NCBI GenBank assembly: GCA_022825665.1
Contig: JAJDWI010000041.1
Location: forward strand, 1 to 64,000
DNA from: Candidatus Poribacteria bacterium
GTDB lineage: Bacteria > Poribacteria > WGA-4E > WGA-3G
Reading direction: 5' to 3'
Length of the DNA: 64,000 nucleotides
Each line of letters begins with the position of its first letter. The stretch's first letter is position 1. Below, in pieces: positions 52,406 to 61,136 of the stretch. The translations under genes were made by a program, and so were the position numbers. A model generated the notes under the pieces. That model was not told where the DNA came from. It saw only the letters and a program-made list of their open reading frames with translations, and did no database searches.

Positions 52406-53389
52406 ATGAGATCAATTACCTATCGTGACGCTCTAAAAGAGGCACTGATAGAAGAAATGGAACGTGACGAAGCTGTCTTTCTCATGGGAGAAGATATTGC
52501 TGAATATGGCGGGGCATACAAGGTTACAGACGGTCTATTTAAGCAATTTGGCAAGGATCGTATCCGAAACACCCCTATTTCTGAAGCCGCCATCATCGGC
52601 ACAGCACTTGGTGCTGCAGTAACAGGGATGCGTCCCGTCGCAGAACTGATGTACATTGACTTCACTGCAGTCGGAATGGACCAGATCGTCAATCAAGTAG
52701 CAAAAATACGATACATGGTCGGTGGACAATTAGATGTACCACTTGTTATTCGCACACAAGGTGGCGCAGGTCGTTCATCTGCTGCGCAACACGCACAAAG
52801 TCTTGAGGCATGGTTTGTACATATTCCAGGTCTCCTTGTGGTGATGCCATCTACCCCTTATGATGCAAAAGGGTTGCTGAAAACAGCTATACGAAGTGAC
52901 AACCCGATTATGTTTATTGAACATAAACTACTATATACTGAAGAGGGTGAGATACCCGATGACGAGTATACAATTCCGTTAGGGGAAGCAGAAGTTAAAC
53001 GTGAAGGAGAAGACATAACTATATTAGCGACATCACGCATGGTATTGAAAGCACTTGCTGCTGCAGATGAACTCGCTGATGAAGGTATATCAGCAGAAAT
53101 TGTTGATCCGAGAACATTGATGCCGCTTGATAAAGATACTATTTACAACTCTGTGAAGAAAACCAATCGACTGCTAATTGCACATGAAGCGGTCGGTAGA
53201 GCCGGATTTGGTGCAGAGATTGCTGCGCTCGTTGTTCGCGAAGCATTTGACTATCTTGACGCACCAATTGAACGGGTCGCTGCTGCCCCCGTACCTGTTC
53301 CTTTTGCCCCAGTAATGGAGAACTTTGTTATTCCTGATACACCACAGATTGTGGAAGCGGCTCGAAAGTTAGTTAGATATGAAATCTAA
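52406..53389 (+). CDS. pdhB: Pyruvate (2-oxoacid) dehydrogenase E1 component, beta subunit
   Basis: A thiamin-diphosphate enzyme subunit of 327 residues: SITYRDALKEALIEEMERDEAVFLMGEDIAEYGGAYKVT, RIRNTPISEAAIIGTALGAAVTGMRPVAELMYIDF, IRTQGGAGRSSAAQHAQSLEAWFVHIPGL, VVDPRTL-like EIVDPRTLMPLD, and HEAVGRAGFGAEIAALV. It would pair with an alpha subunit; none is adjacent, so the substrate (pyruvate, 2-oxobutyrate or acetoin) is uncertain. AAGGAATAAACA before the ATG is a usable ribosome site. hflK follows 32 bases later. Confidence 0.9.
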   Translation: MRSITYRDALKEALIEEMERDEAVFLMGEDIAEYGGAYKVTDGLFKQFGKDRIRNTPISEAAIIGTALGAAVTGMRPVAELMYIDFTAVGMDQIVNQVAKIRYMVGGQLDVPLVIRTQGGAGRSSAAQHAQSLEAWFVHIPGLLVVMPSTPYDAKGLLKTAIRSDNPIMFIEHKLLYTEEGEIPDDEYTIPLGEAEVKREGEDITILATSRMVLKALAAADELADEGISAEIVDPRTLMPLDKDTIYNSVKKTNRLLIAHEAVGRAGFGAEIAALVVREAFDYLDAPIERVAAAPVPVPFAPVMENFVIPDTPQIVEAARKLVRYEI

Positions 53390-53421
53390 AGAAATCATTA
53401 GAAACAGAAAGGAGAAATAAT

Positions 53422-54369
53422 ATGGAAATGTACGAATACATGAATCTTGTTACCCCCAAACGCATCTTGTTTGTGATTTTGGGTGTGTTAGTCCTGGTAT
53501 GCTTAGCAACAAGCTTTTATACTGTTGAAGCAGACGAAATCGCTGTTGTCCTTATGTTTGGTAAATCTGTCCGACAAACAGATCCGGGATTGCACTTCAA
53601 ACTTCCTCTCGGTATTGAGAATGCAATAAATATTCCCGTGCGAAAAGTGTTTAAAGAAGAATTTGGATTTCGAACTGTCAGAGCCGGTATCCGTACGACA
53701 TATGATGCCAGGGACTTCGGAGAGGAATCCTTACTCCTCACAGGAGACCTAAACATCGCCGACGTTGAATGGGTCGTCCAATATAAAATCAAAGACCCAA
53801 AAAAGTACCTGTTTTCTGTCCGAGATCCACGACGGGCTTTACGTGACCTTTCAGAATCCGTGATGAGTCGTGTTATTGGAGACAGGACTGTCACAGAAGT
53901 GTTGACCGTTGGTCGTATTGAAATCGCTGCCGAAGTTAAACAACATTTGCAGACACTTCTCGATTTATACGAAACCGGATTAGATGTAGCTAACGTAACA
54001 CTTCAGGATGTAAATCCACCTGAAAAAGTGAAAGCAGCATTTAATGCCGTTAACGAGGCAAAACAAGAAAAAGACCGTTTAATAAACGATGCATGGCGTG
54101 ATTACAACCAATCAGTTCCGAAATCAAAAGGCTTGGCACAACAACAAATATCAGAAGCAGAGGGGTACGCACTGAAGCGAGTTAACCAAGCACAAGGCGA
54201 TGCAGATAAATTCAATGCAATACGCACAGAATACCAGAATGCGAAAGAGGTAACCAGACAGAGACTATATCTCGAAGCAATGCAGGACATCCTGCCGCAA
54301 GTCAAAGAGATTTATATCATTGACGATAAAGCCAACACACCGATACCTATCTTGCAACTAAAGGAATAG
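53422..54369 (+). CDS. hflK: HflK-like SPFH membrane protein
   Basis: A 315-residue inner-membrane SPFH protein. Seen: one N-terminal span (about 13-33: RILFVILGVLVLVCLATSFY), the band 7 domain (about 33-210: EIAVVLMFGKSVRQTDPGLHFKLPLG, DLNIADVEWVVQYKIKDPKKYLFSVRDPRRALRDLSESVMSRVIGDRTV), and a helical tail. HflK and HflC form a ring around FtsH and temper its proteolysis. hflC follows 45 bases later with AAGGAG before its ATG. Confidence 0.92.
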   Translation: MEMYEYMNLVTPKRILFVILGVLVLVCLATSFYTVEADEIAVVLMFGKSVRQTDPGLHFKLPLGIENAINIPVRKVFKEEFGFRTVRAGIRTTYDARDFGEESLLLTGDLNIADVEWVVQYKIKDPKKYLFSVRDPRRALRDLSESVMSRVIGDRTVTEVLTVGRIEIAAEVKQHLQTLLDLYETGLDVANVTLQDVNPPEKVKAAFNAVNEAKQEKDRLINDAWRDYNQSVPKSKGLAQQQISEAEGYALKRVNQAQGDADKFNAIRTEYQNAKEVTRQRLYLEAMQDILPQVKEIYIIDDKANTPIPILQLKE

Positions 54370-54414
54370 GTAATTCTGTGCTTATTATAAAAAACATCGT
54401 AAAGGAGAACACGA

Positions 54415-55374
54415 ATGAAGTTGAAAATACTGATACCCGTAATTATCATACTTATTATATCAATTCCGTTAGCCTCTAGTACATTCTATATTGTAAATGA
54501 AGCTGAACAGGTTGTTATTACTGAATTTGGAAAACCTATTGGACAACCAATCGTAAATGCGGGATTAAAAATAAAAACACCGTTTATTCAGCAGGTACAT
54601 CGCTTTGAGAAACGCATCCTTGAGTGGGACGGTTCTCCCAACCAAATTCCAACGAAGGACAAAAAATTTATATGGCTTGATACAACTGCACGGTGGCGTA
54701 TCAAAGATGCCCTTCAATTCTATCAAGCATTAGGGACAGAAATACTTGCGCAATCCCGATTGGATGACATCATTGATTCTGCAGCACGTGATTTGGTAAC
54801 AGCACAATTTTTAATTGAAGTTGTACGAGATTCCAACCGAGTCCTTACTCTTGATATAGAAATTCTTGAAGAGGATGAGGGACAATTAGGCGATCCTTTA
54901 GAAGAGATTAAGATCGGTAGAGAAAAAATTACACAGATGATGCATGAAAAAGTCCAGCAAACTGTTCCACAATACGGTATTGAACTTATTGATGTTCAAA
55001 TTAAGCGTATCAACTACGTTGACGAAGTTCGTGAGAAAGTCTTTACACGGATGATTTCGGAACGTGAACGTATTTCCGAGAAATACAAATCTGAAGGTGA
55101 GGGTGAAGCGGCGAATATCAGTGGACAGAAACAAAAAGAATTAGAACGTATCCAATCAGAGGCATACAAGGAAGCGGAACAGATTAAAGGTGCTGCAGAT
55201 GCACAAGCTATCCAAATTTATGCCGATGCACATGGCAAAGACCCAGAGTTTTTCGCTTTTCTCCAAACTCTTGAAACCTATCGTAAATCTACGAATGCCA
55301 GCACAAAACTCATTTTGACAACAGATAGCGAACTCTATAAGTATCTGAAAAACAGTCAATTAATTAGACGTTAA
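54415..55374 (+). CDS. hflC: HflC-like SPFH membrane protein
   Basis: Partner of the preceding gene. Seen in 319 residues: a signal-anchor (about 3-23), the band 7 domain (about 24-220: VVITEFGKPIGQPIVNAGLKIKTPFIQQVHRFEKRILEWDG, KKFIWLDTTARWRIKDALQFYQAL, ELIDVQIKRINYVDEVREKVFTRMISERERISEKYKSEGEGEA) and a helical tail ending KLILTTDSELYKYL. These features fit HflC. It ends TAAGTG, directly joined to the next small gene. Confidence 0.93.
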   Translation: MKLKILIPVIIILIISIPLASSTFYIVNEAEQVVITEFGKPIGQPIVNAGLKIKTPFIQQVHRFEKRILEWDGSPNQIPTKDKKFIWLDTTARWRIKDALQFYQALGTEILAQSRLDDIIDSAARDLVTAQFLIEVVRDSNRVLTLDIEILEEDEGQLGDPLEEIKIGREKITQMMHEKVQQTVPQYGIELIDVQIKRINYVDEVREKVFTRMISERERISEKYKSEGEGEAANISGQKQKELERIQSEAYKEAEQIKGAADAQAIQIYADAHGKDPEFFAFLQTLETYRKSTNASTKLILTTDSELYKYLKNSQLIRR

Positions 55375-55791
55375 GTGTCTGGAAACTTGCTTGGGATAAA
55401 CTTAGAACAATGGGTACAAGAATGCATTGATGCAACAATTGCCACTCCTGTCAATCAACGGACGCAGGCGGATTTACTTTATGGAATCTACCTTTTTGGT
55501 GGGATAGTGTATGATTCTGAGTTGTTTAGACGACTTATACCGGAGGAACTTATGCGAGAGTCTAAAACTTATCAATACCAAGTAGAAAAAATTACTCAAG
55601 AGACTACCATCAAACACATCTTAACACTATTGAAGTCGGAATTCCAGACTGAAGCGGTGAATGCTCTAACACCATCACTTCAGAACATTACCGATTTGCA
55701 CCGACTTGAACAGCTGCATCTTGCTGCAGCGAAGGCACAAAACCTTGATGCCTTTGCCCAAATGCTAAGCGAACAGGAACAACCTGACTAA
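55375..55791 (+). CDS. Small hypothetical protein, DUF4351/Rpn-tail-like
   Basis: Starts at GTG immediately after the hflC stop, with no clear ribosome site, so translational coupling is likely. The 138 residues have a helical pattern ending IKHILTLLKSEFQTEAVNALTPSLQNITDLHRLEQLHLAAAKAQNLDAFAQML, which resembles the DUF4351/Rpn-type C-terminal helices that follow PD-(D/E)XK nucleases of the Rpn family. It lacks the nuclease part. It is probably a gene fragment or a short adaptor. Confidence 0.5.
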   Translation: MSGNLLGINLEQWVQECIDATIATPVNQRTQADLLYGIYLFGGIVYDSELFRRLIPEELMRESKTYQYQVEKITQETTIKHILTLLKSEFQTEAVNALTPSLQNITDLHRLEQLHLAAAKAQNLDAFAQMLSEQEQPD

Positions 55792-55851
55792 AGTTTATGA
55801 CGCGCTAACCGAATAGCAGTTAAAATTACTGATGGCAATCTTTCTTCTATA

Positions 55852-56290
55852 GGAGCGACCCTTTATCCCGAAAATCCCGGTTTAGTCAATACTGAAAACT
55901 AAACCAAAAAACTGAAACGGACATCAAACATATTGGATATATATTGTTATCAAAATCAATAACACTACAAAAACGAACGACCATCAAGTATAATATAACC
56001 TAACATCCAACACACAACTTACAAAATAGAGGAACCCAATGACAATCAGCCAAATCCAAAAACGAAATCTTCAAATAAATCACACAATACTTCTGCAATG
56101 CAATGACAACATATCAAAACACAAAAACCGAAAAAGCGGCTAAAAAAAACTTGCTGTTAGTTGTTTTTTTTAATTTTCGCCAACAATAAAAGTCGGCTTA
56201 AACCCATACTACTACAGGATCGAGGACACTAATCCAAAAATATAAAAAAAACAACTAAAAAACAACTAAAAACAACTAAAAACAACTAAA
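55852..56290 (+). repeat. Module B: conserved head plus variable cargo with alternative hairpins
   Basis: The head (GGAGCGACC, CTTTATCCCGAAAATCCCGGTT, ACTGAAAACTA, ATCAAACATATTG; 55852-55935) matches module A at 11947-12179 without its two palindromes. The cargo carries TATAAT (55989-55994), the small ORF at 56039-56143, and an arm TTAGTTGTTTTTTTT (56157-56171). That arm pairs either locally with TAAAAAAAAC (56141-56150) or distally with AAAAAAAACAACTAA (56244-56258). Four ACAACTAAA units follow at 56251, 56262, 56272 and 56282. Structure is seen; function is inferred. Confidence 0.55.
56039..56143 (+). CDS. Putative 34-codon leader-like ORF in module B
   Basis: It encodes MTISQIQKRNLQINHTILLQ, then CNDNISKHKNRKSG. 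AGAGGA 5 bases before the ATG is a good ribosome site, and TATAAT lies 45 bases upstream. Its stop codon lies inside the local hairpin stem (56141-56150). It sits in the same place relative to the hairpins as the small ORF of module A, although the peptides do not align. Confidence 0.28.
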   Translation: MTISQIQKRNLQINHTILLQCNDNISKHKNRKSG

Positions 56291-56359
56291 TGAAGATAAA
56301 GTTATTAAATCGGTAATTCCAATTTTCATTAGGTTCGGCTACTTATTACATTATCGAAG

Positions 56360-56378
56360 GGGTGAGGTTTCCTCACCC
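56360..56378. repeat. GTAGG-frame palindrome (GGGTGAGG/CCTCACCC)
   Basis: A perfect 8-bp stem with loop TTT, same architecture as 12007-12025 but with a different arm sequence. It is preceded by a copy of the ATGAAGAT...TCGGTAATT block (56291-56317) also found twice in miniature element copy 1. Confidence 0.8.
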
Positions 56379-56445
56379 GCATGTTCACATAAAGTCTGGT
56401 AGGTAGGAGTGAGAGAAGGGACCTACAACATGTTGTCTGAACTAG

Positions 56446-56586
56446 GATTTAGCTGCTTCGTGTTATAAAAAAGTAGGTGATCCGAGTAGAGCAGTGGACT
56501 TTTATCGTGCAGCACTTGCAGGTCCATTGCGAGACGATACGCGCCAGGAAGTGGAGAATATGCTAAGTGTTGTCTCGTTGCCCTGA
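56446..56586 (+). pseudogene. TPR-like gene remnant
   Basis: A 46-codon open stretch following a TAG, without a start codon, reads DLAASCYKKVGDPSRAVDFY, RAALAGPLRDDTRQEVENML, SVVSLP and a stop. The AxxCYxxxGDxxRAVDFYxxAL pattern is that of a tetratricopeptide repeat at the C-terminus of a protein. The 5' part of the gene is missing. It ends 24 bases before the next remnant. Confidence 0.6.
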
Positions 56587-56610
56587 ACCCATAATCAACA
56601 GACATTTTAA

Positions 56611-57195
56611 TTGTCAACCTGTTGGTTAATGATGAATTTGCATATCAAGTGGTCTCTTTCGGTTACTGCAGATAACTGGAACGGAGGTGTGCAGCCACAA
56701 GGTGGTGACTCACATATTATAGGATTAAAACTTGACAAACCCTTTGACGCAATACCGATTAACCAGCAAACTGCTGAAGAGGCATATCATGCAATACTTG
56801 AGATTGTTGGTGCTTCATTGTCCATACGCGATGCAATTGATGCACGGATTGTAGACGAAGTCCGGAACGGCTATGCAACTTATGAAGGGAAAACGTATAA
56901 AGAAAAAGCACACCTACCCGATAAATCAAAAAAAAGCGGTATTATTGACTCTCAGGATGACGTGGGTGGATGGACCGAACTAAACAACATACCAGCACCT
57001 CTCGACAGCGATAGGGACGGCATGCCAGACGTATGGGAAAAGAAGTACGGTTTTGACCCAAATGACGCTTCCGATACATCAAAGGACAAAGACAACGATG
57101 GATATACCAACATTGAGGAATACCTCAACAACACTGATCCTACAAAGTACGTAAACTACACAAAACCCGAAAATAACATCAACACGTTAAAGTAA
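56611..57195 (+). pseudogene. C-terminal fragment of a secreted polysaccharide lyase (pectate lyase-like)
   Basis: It carries TADNWNGGVQPQGGDSHI, then AGASLSIRDAIDARIVDEV as GASLSIRDAIDARIVDEVRNG, GIIDSQDDVGGW and a closing DSDRDGMPDVWEKKYGFDPNDASD with DKDNDGYTNIEEYLN, the standard C-terminus of planctomycete-type pectate lyases with calcium-binding DxDxDG repeats. The N-terminal catalytic beta-helix and signal peptide are absent; the frame opens at a TTG (56611) in unrelated sequence. It is a truncated gene, with possible residual coding. Confidence 0.65.
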
Positions 57196-57200
57196 CCAAT

Positions 57201-57830
57201 CTAAAATTTCCACTGCAACAACGTCACACGATTATGCCAAACAAGCACTCCCATCGTTGTACCTATGGCTGCACCTACCAATACATCCGAAGTATAATGC
57301 CTTCCAAGATATATTCGAGAAAATCCTACCAGTCCCGCACCAATATAAAAAGGAATTCTCCACTTCGGATATTGGTACCCAAGAATTGTTGCAGCACTAA
57401 ACGCTAATGAAGCATGTCCAGACGGCATAGACGGATTCCCAAGCATATCATCAAGCGGTCTTTTCCGTCGAACTAACTGCTTTACTCCGTAAGTTAAAAC
57501 ACCTGTGCTTATATATGCCGAGGACAACAACCTTCCTGTGTTCTGACGATCCTCATTCCCATACGCCATCAGTAAAATAGAAAATCCCATTATTGACCTG
57601 TAATGTCCAAATTCCGTACCTACCTCCATCACTGTCCACATGGGTTCACTACGAGGCGGTGCATCGTAGAATCGATCAAAAAGTTGCTGATCCCACCGAG
57701 TTATGAAATTATCAGCATTCGCATCAATAACTAATGTAAACAAAGAAAAATACAGAATACAAATGAGTGCCGCCTGTATTAAACATAACGATCTAAATTG
57801 TTCTGGAATTAACTTTTGTTTATATTTCAA
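57201..57830 (-). CDS. PAP2-superfamily membrane phosphatase
   Basis: A 209-residue membrane phosphatase: an N-terminal span, a phosphatase motif 1 in KQLVRRKRPLDD, motif 2 PSMPSGHASL, and motif 3 SRIYLGRHYTSDVLVG, all catalytic residues present. Family members dephosphorylate undecaprenyl diphosphate or lipid phosphates in the membrane. Start: the ATG at 57830 gives a short soluble N-terminus before the first span. The sulfatase gene upstream ends 40 bases away. Confidence 0.93.
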   Translation of the reverse strand: MKYKQKLIPEQFRSLCLIQAALICILYFSLFTLVIDANADNFITRWDQQLFDRFYDAPPRSEPMWTVMEVGTEFGHYRSIMGFSILLMAYGNEDRQNTGRLLSSAYISTGVLTYGVKQLVRRKRPLDDMLGNPSMPSGHASLAFSAATILGYQYPKWRIPFYIGAGLVGFSRIYLGRHYTSDVLVGAAIGTTMGVLVWHNRVTLLQWKF

Positions 57831-57870
57831 ATTACTAACCGATTATTTACTTAACTGCAATCTCTGTTTT

Positions 57871-59319
57871 TTACCAAGGGGCTTGACGTTCAGGCAAAGG
57901 ATCCACTGTCCATGCCATACGATGGATTAGACGTTCTTGCATTTCCAGTTTAACATCCTTATAATCCGAATGTTCCCATAAGTTATGTGTTTCTTTCGGA
58001 TCATTTTCCAAGTCATAAAGTTCACCACTACCCGTACCGTGTGCTGCTACTAACTTGTACCGTTGACTCCGTACCATAGTCGCATTCGCAGCAGGTTCAC
58101 TATGCCACGGCATAGCATTGTAATACTCACAGTAGACATCTTCACGATGTGAATCCAGTTTATTTTTCCCAGTTAACATCGGTAGCAGACTTTCACCTTG
58201 CATACCTGCGTAATGCTCTACACCACTCGTTTCCATAATTGTCGGTGCTAAATCCACCAATTCCACAAGTGCCTCTGAACGCGTACCGTTGTTCAACATA
58301 CCCGGTCCTGAGATAATCAATGGCACACGAATAGCAGGTTCATAGAAATAAGGTCCCTTCAGATATATTCCGTGGTCACCAAGCATCTCTCCATGGTCCG
58401 ATGTGAATATAACAATCGTATTCTCTCGTTGTCCTGTTTCTTCCAAATAGTCAAGTAATCTACCGACCTGTGTATCAATTACATCAACCATTGCCCAATA
58501 TGCAGCAGTCACCCAACGGTGATCAGATTCACTCATTTCTGAGTAAGGATATCCAGATTTGCCGCCATACGCACCACCATGGTCAATTTGTTGCCAGATC
58601 GGTTTATTCTCAAGTTCTCCTTCAACATAGTTCGGTAACGGAATATCATCTAACATATCTCGATACCGTTCTAATGCTGCGACTGGTGGATCAAACGCAT
58701 GATGCGGATCGAACATATTCACCGAAAATAGCCATGGTTGATTAAATCTTGACGCTGTGTTGATGAACGACATCGTCCGTTCAACACTCCACGTCGTTTG
58801 ACTATGTTCCTCTGAAGGAATGACTCGGACATATTTTGAATCTGCAAAAGACGCGCTATTCCTCTGTAATCCATTATCTGATAGCCATTGAATATAGTCG
58901 TGCGTTGCCCATGCATCTGCGGGATCATGTGACCAAAAGAATTGGTCATATCCATCGTCAATCCGCTGTTCTGTTCCTTTACAAACACGTGGATTACAAG
59001 GGGCAAGGTGCAGTTTACCTGCCAATCCACAGACGTAACCGGCATCTTGGAGCAGTTTCGTCACCAAAACTTCATCTGGTGGGATTGCTTGTCCATTTTG
59101 CCGACATCTTGTTGTGCGAGGATAACGTCCAGTCAGGAAACTGGATCTACTCGGTGTACAAACTGGACTTTGTGAGTAAGCATGTTCAAACAGCACACCG
59201 TCGCGGGCAAGCTTGTCTAAATTGGGGGTTTGGACAAACGTGTTCCCGTAGCAACCTAAGGTATCAAATCGTTGTTGGTCAGTACATATCCAGAGAATAT
59301 TGGGAGGGTTTTCACGCAT
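57871..59319 (-). CDS. Sulfatase (formylglycine-dependent, cysteine type)
   Basis: A 482-residue sulfatase: NILWICTDQQRFDTLGCYGN, the activation motif CTPSRSSFLTGRYP (Cys54), the substrate segment FSVNMFDPHHAFDPP, and TIVIFTSDHGEMLGDHGIYLKGPYFYE. It would remove sulfate esters from a carbohydrate, again with no signal peptide visible. It overlaps the upstream caspase-like gene by 8 bases, so both are translated together. It is only distantly like the sulfatase at 28435. Confidence 0.92.
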   Translation of the reverse strand: MRENPPNILWICTDQQRFDTLGCYGNTFVQTPNLDKLARDGVLFEHAYSQSPVCTPSRSSFLTGRYPRTTRCRQNGQAIPPDEVLVTKLLQDAGYVCGLAGKLHLAPCNPRVCKGTEQRIDDGYDQFFWSHDPADAWATHDYIQWLSDNGLQRNSASFADSKYVRVIPSEEHSQTTWSVERTMSFINTASRFNQPWLFSVNMFDPHHAFDPPVAALERYRDMLDDIPLPNYVEGELENKPIWQQIDHGGAYGGKSGYPYSEMSESDHRWVTAAYWAMVDVIDTQVGRLLDYLEETGQRENTIVIFTSDHGEMLGDHGIYLKGPYFYEPAIRVPLIISGPGMLNNGTRSEALVELVDLAPTIMETSGVEHYAGMQGESLLPMLTGKNKLDSHREDVYCEYYNAMPWHSEPAANATMVRSQRYKLVAAHGTGSGELYDLENDPKETHNLWEHSDYKDVKLEMQERLIHRMAWTVDPLPERQAPW

Positions 59320-60955
59320 CTATTTCTGACTCGGTTTGCTTAGATTTTCGGTATCTTAAAAAAGTCCATACACCAGAGGCAAGTATGAGAATCAACACAC
59401 AGACAATACCGATATTGAGTATGTTACGCCAACGATTCATCTGCCAAAGCCATCGACCTGCTAATTTCGCTTCAGGAGAACCTTTTACAGCATTCAATTT
59501 TACCAGTGTCCAATACTTTTTAGCAACGTCCGGCTGCTGGTATGCCTCCGCTAATTTTGCGGTAACTACCATATAATTCACATCCTTAATCTCTCCCCTA
59601 TCAATCGCATTAGCAAAGGTACTCAGCAGCATAACAGTCAATTCTGATGACATCTCAGGAAAATCTGTGGTTTCTTCAATTCCATTTTGAAATGCTTCTA
59701 CAGCCTTTTGATGGTCATCACGACTAAATTCAAACTCAGCAATCTCAAACCATGTCTTTTTGATCAACTTGATAGGTTGCTCTATTCCAACATAACCATC
59801 ATACGTAAAATTTGCGGAACCGTGGTAAAAATCACCTTGTTTTGCGTAGAGTGTATAATCTGTTCCCGCTGTTAGCAAAGCAGAAATTTTCCAGTCTTGA
59901 AAAGAGTAAGAACCATCATCTCCGACAATCTCAACATATTCAGTACCGTCTATTGATACATTTGTCCCAACAACCGACATATCCGACGGTCCAGTCACAG
60001 TACCAAACACCGAAATCGGTTTGAGTGCCCACCCCAACTTAATTACCTCACCTTGGGTTAACTTCAAGTCAGCGGTTTTTAACTCTGGACTACTATACCC
60101 TGCTTTTCTAACAGAAACAGTATAGGTTCCCTGTTGTAAGTTCTCAGTGAAAAGTTTCGGAGTCAATCCACTCGCCTCTTCGTTTAGAAGTATCTCCGCA
60201 CCTTCTGGAAAGGTAGTAACATGAATAGCAGGACTGAGTTTCATAACAGTTTTATCAACTTCACCGGTTGGTGCAAAAATAGCATCTTCAAAAGGATTAT
60301 CGGTCTGTATCCGTTGATATAATTCAATTATACTAATATGTCTGTTATCGTCTGAATCTATAGTTTCTGTGGACAAGGCATCAGTGAAAGCTTGAAGAAA
60401 GGAATTCTTACCTGATGCTTCCGTAATTTCTGCAGGGTGAATCACATTTAGCGCAGCGGTTCCAAGTGTTTCTCTGTTAGCATAATAGACTGTAAGACTC
60501 TCATCGTATGCGTAACCGTCAATAATAACAATCACGAGTCCAACACCTGTATTTTTGAACCACTGATTTAAAACAGAATCTTTGATAGTCTCGTCAGATT
60601 GTGTAGAAAGGTGCATTGCATTCTCGCGCGGTGGCTTAGAAACCTCACCATGGTAGAGAAATATAATTGACTCCAACTTATCTGAACTATTTGCTGTATT
60701 TATCAGTGTATTCTCTATTTTATCTTTCGTTGCTTGACTTCCTTCAATCGTGTTTATATTGTCCTTACTAACCTTTCCCTTTTCAATTAACAAATCGCTC
60801 AAAGACTTGAAATGTGAACGCACCGCAGCATCCGGAGAAGCATCAACCATCAGCCAATACGTACCTGAGTCAACAGGTTCAGCCGAGACGTGCCAAATTG
60901 CCACTACAGATAAACAAACAATAAGTATGATTGTAATGATTTTTTGCGTAGACAT
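59312..60955 (-). CDS. Membrane-anchored protein: degenerate caspase-like domain, PEGA repeat, C-terminal span
   Basis: A signal peptide (about 1-25) precedes a caspase-fold region (about 30-235): IIFLYHGE (His102), the usual Asp-x-Cys position as VIVIIDGYAYDES (Asp146, no Cys), SFLQAFTDALS, and HISIIELYQRIQTDNPFEDAIF. A PEGA domain (about 243-315: VTTFPEGAEILLNEEASGLTPK, QGTYTVSVRKAGYSS) and a carboxypeptidase-regulatory-like domain (about 315-400: GTVTGPSDMSVVGTNVSIDG) follow, then TPR-like helices (about 405-505) and a C-terminal span (about 512-531). It is probably an inactive caspase-like protein. It overlaps the sulfatase by 8 bases. Confidence 0.75.
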   Translation of the reverse strand: MSTQKIITIILIVCLSVVAIWHVSAEPVDSGTYWLMVDASPDAAVRSHFKSLSDLLIEKGKVSKDNINTIEGSQATKDKIENTLINTANSSDKLESIIFLYHGEVSKPPRENAMHLSTQSDETIKDSVLNQWFKNTGVGLVIVIIDGYAYDESLTVYYANRETLGTAALNVIHPAEITEASGKNSFLQAFTDALSTETIDSDDNRHISIIELYQRIQTDNPFEDAIFAPTGEVDKTVMKLSPAIHVTTFPEGAEILLNEEASGLTPKLFTENLQQGTYTVSVRKAGYSSPELKTADLKLTQGEVIKLGWALKPISVFGTVTGPSDMSVVGTNVSIDGTEYVEIVGDDGSYSFQDWKISALLTAGTDYTLYAKQGDFYHGSANFTYDGYVGIEQPIKLIKKTWFEIAEFEFSRDDHQKAVEAFQNGIEETTDFPEMSSELTVMLLSTFANAIDRGEIKDVNYMVVTAKLAEAYQQPDVAKKYWTLVKLNAVKGSPEAKLAGRWLWQMNRWRNILNIGIVCVLILILASGVWTFLRYRKSKQTESEIDA

Positions 60956-61136
60956 TTGTATTTACCAAAGTAGAAATCCGATATCAAATTAGCATAATCG
61001 TTTCAGCGTATGTTATCAGAAATTGAACAAAAATGCAAAAATATTCGGTAAAGTGCAAAAGGCATTCACTTGAAATATTAACAGAAATAAGATAAACTAA
61101 CATACATCAACGAGTTAACATACAAGCGAGGACACA

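Noticed and set aside
56251-56290. Short tandem units as a CRISPR array
   Set aside because: ACAACTAAA units have a period of only 10-11 bases with no spacers, and no cas genes are present.
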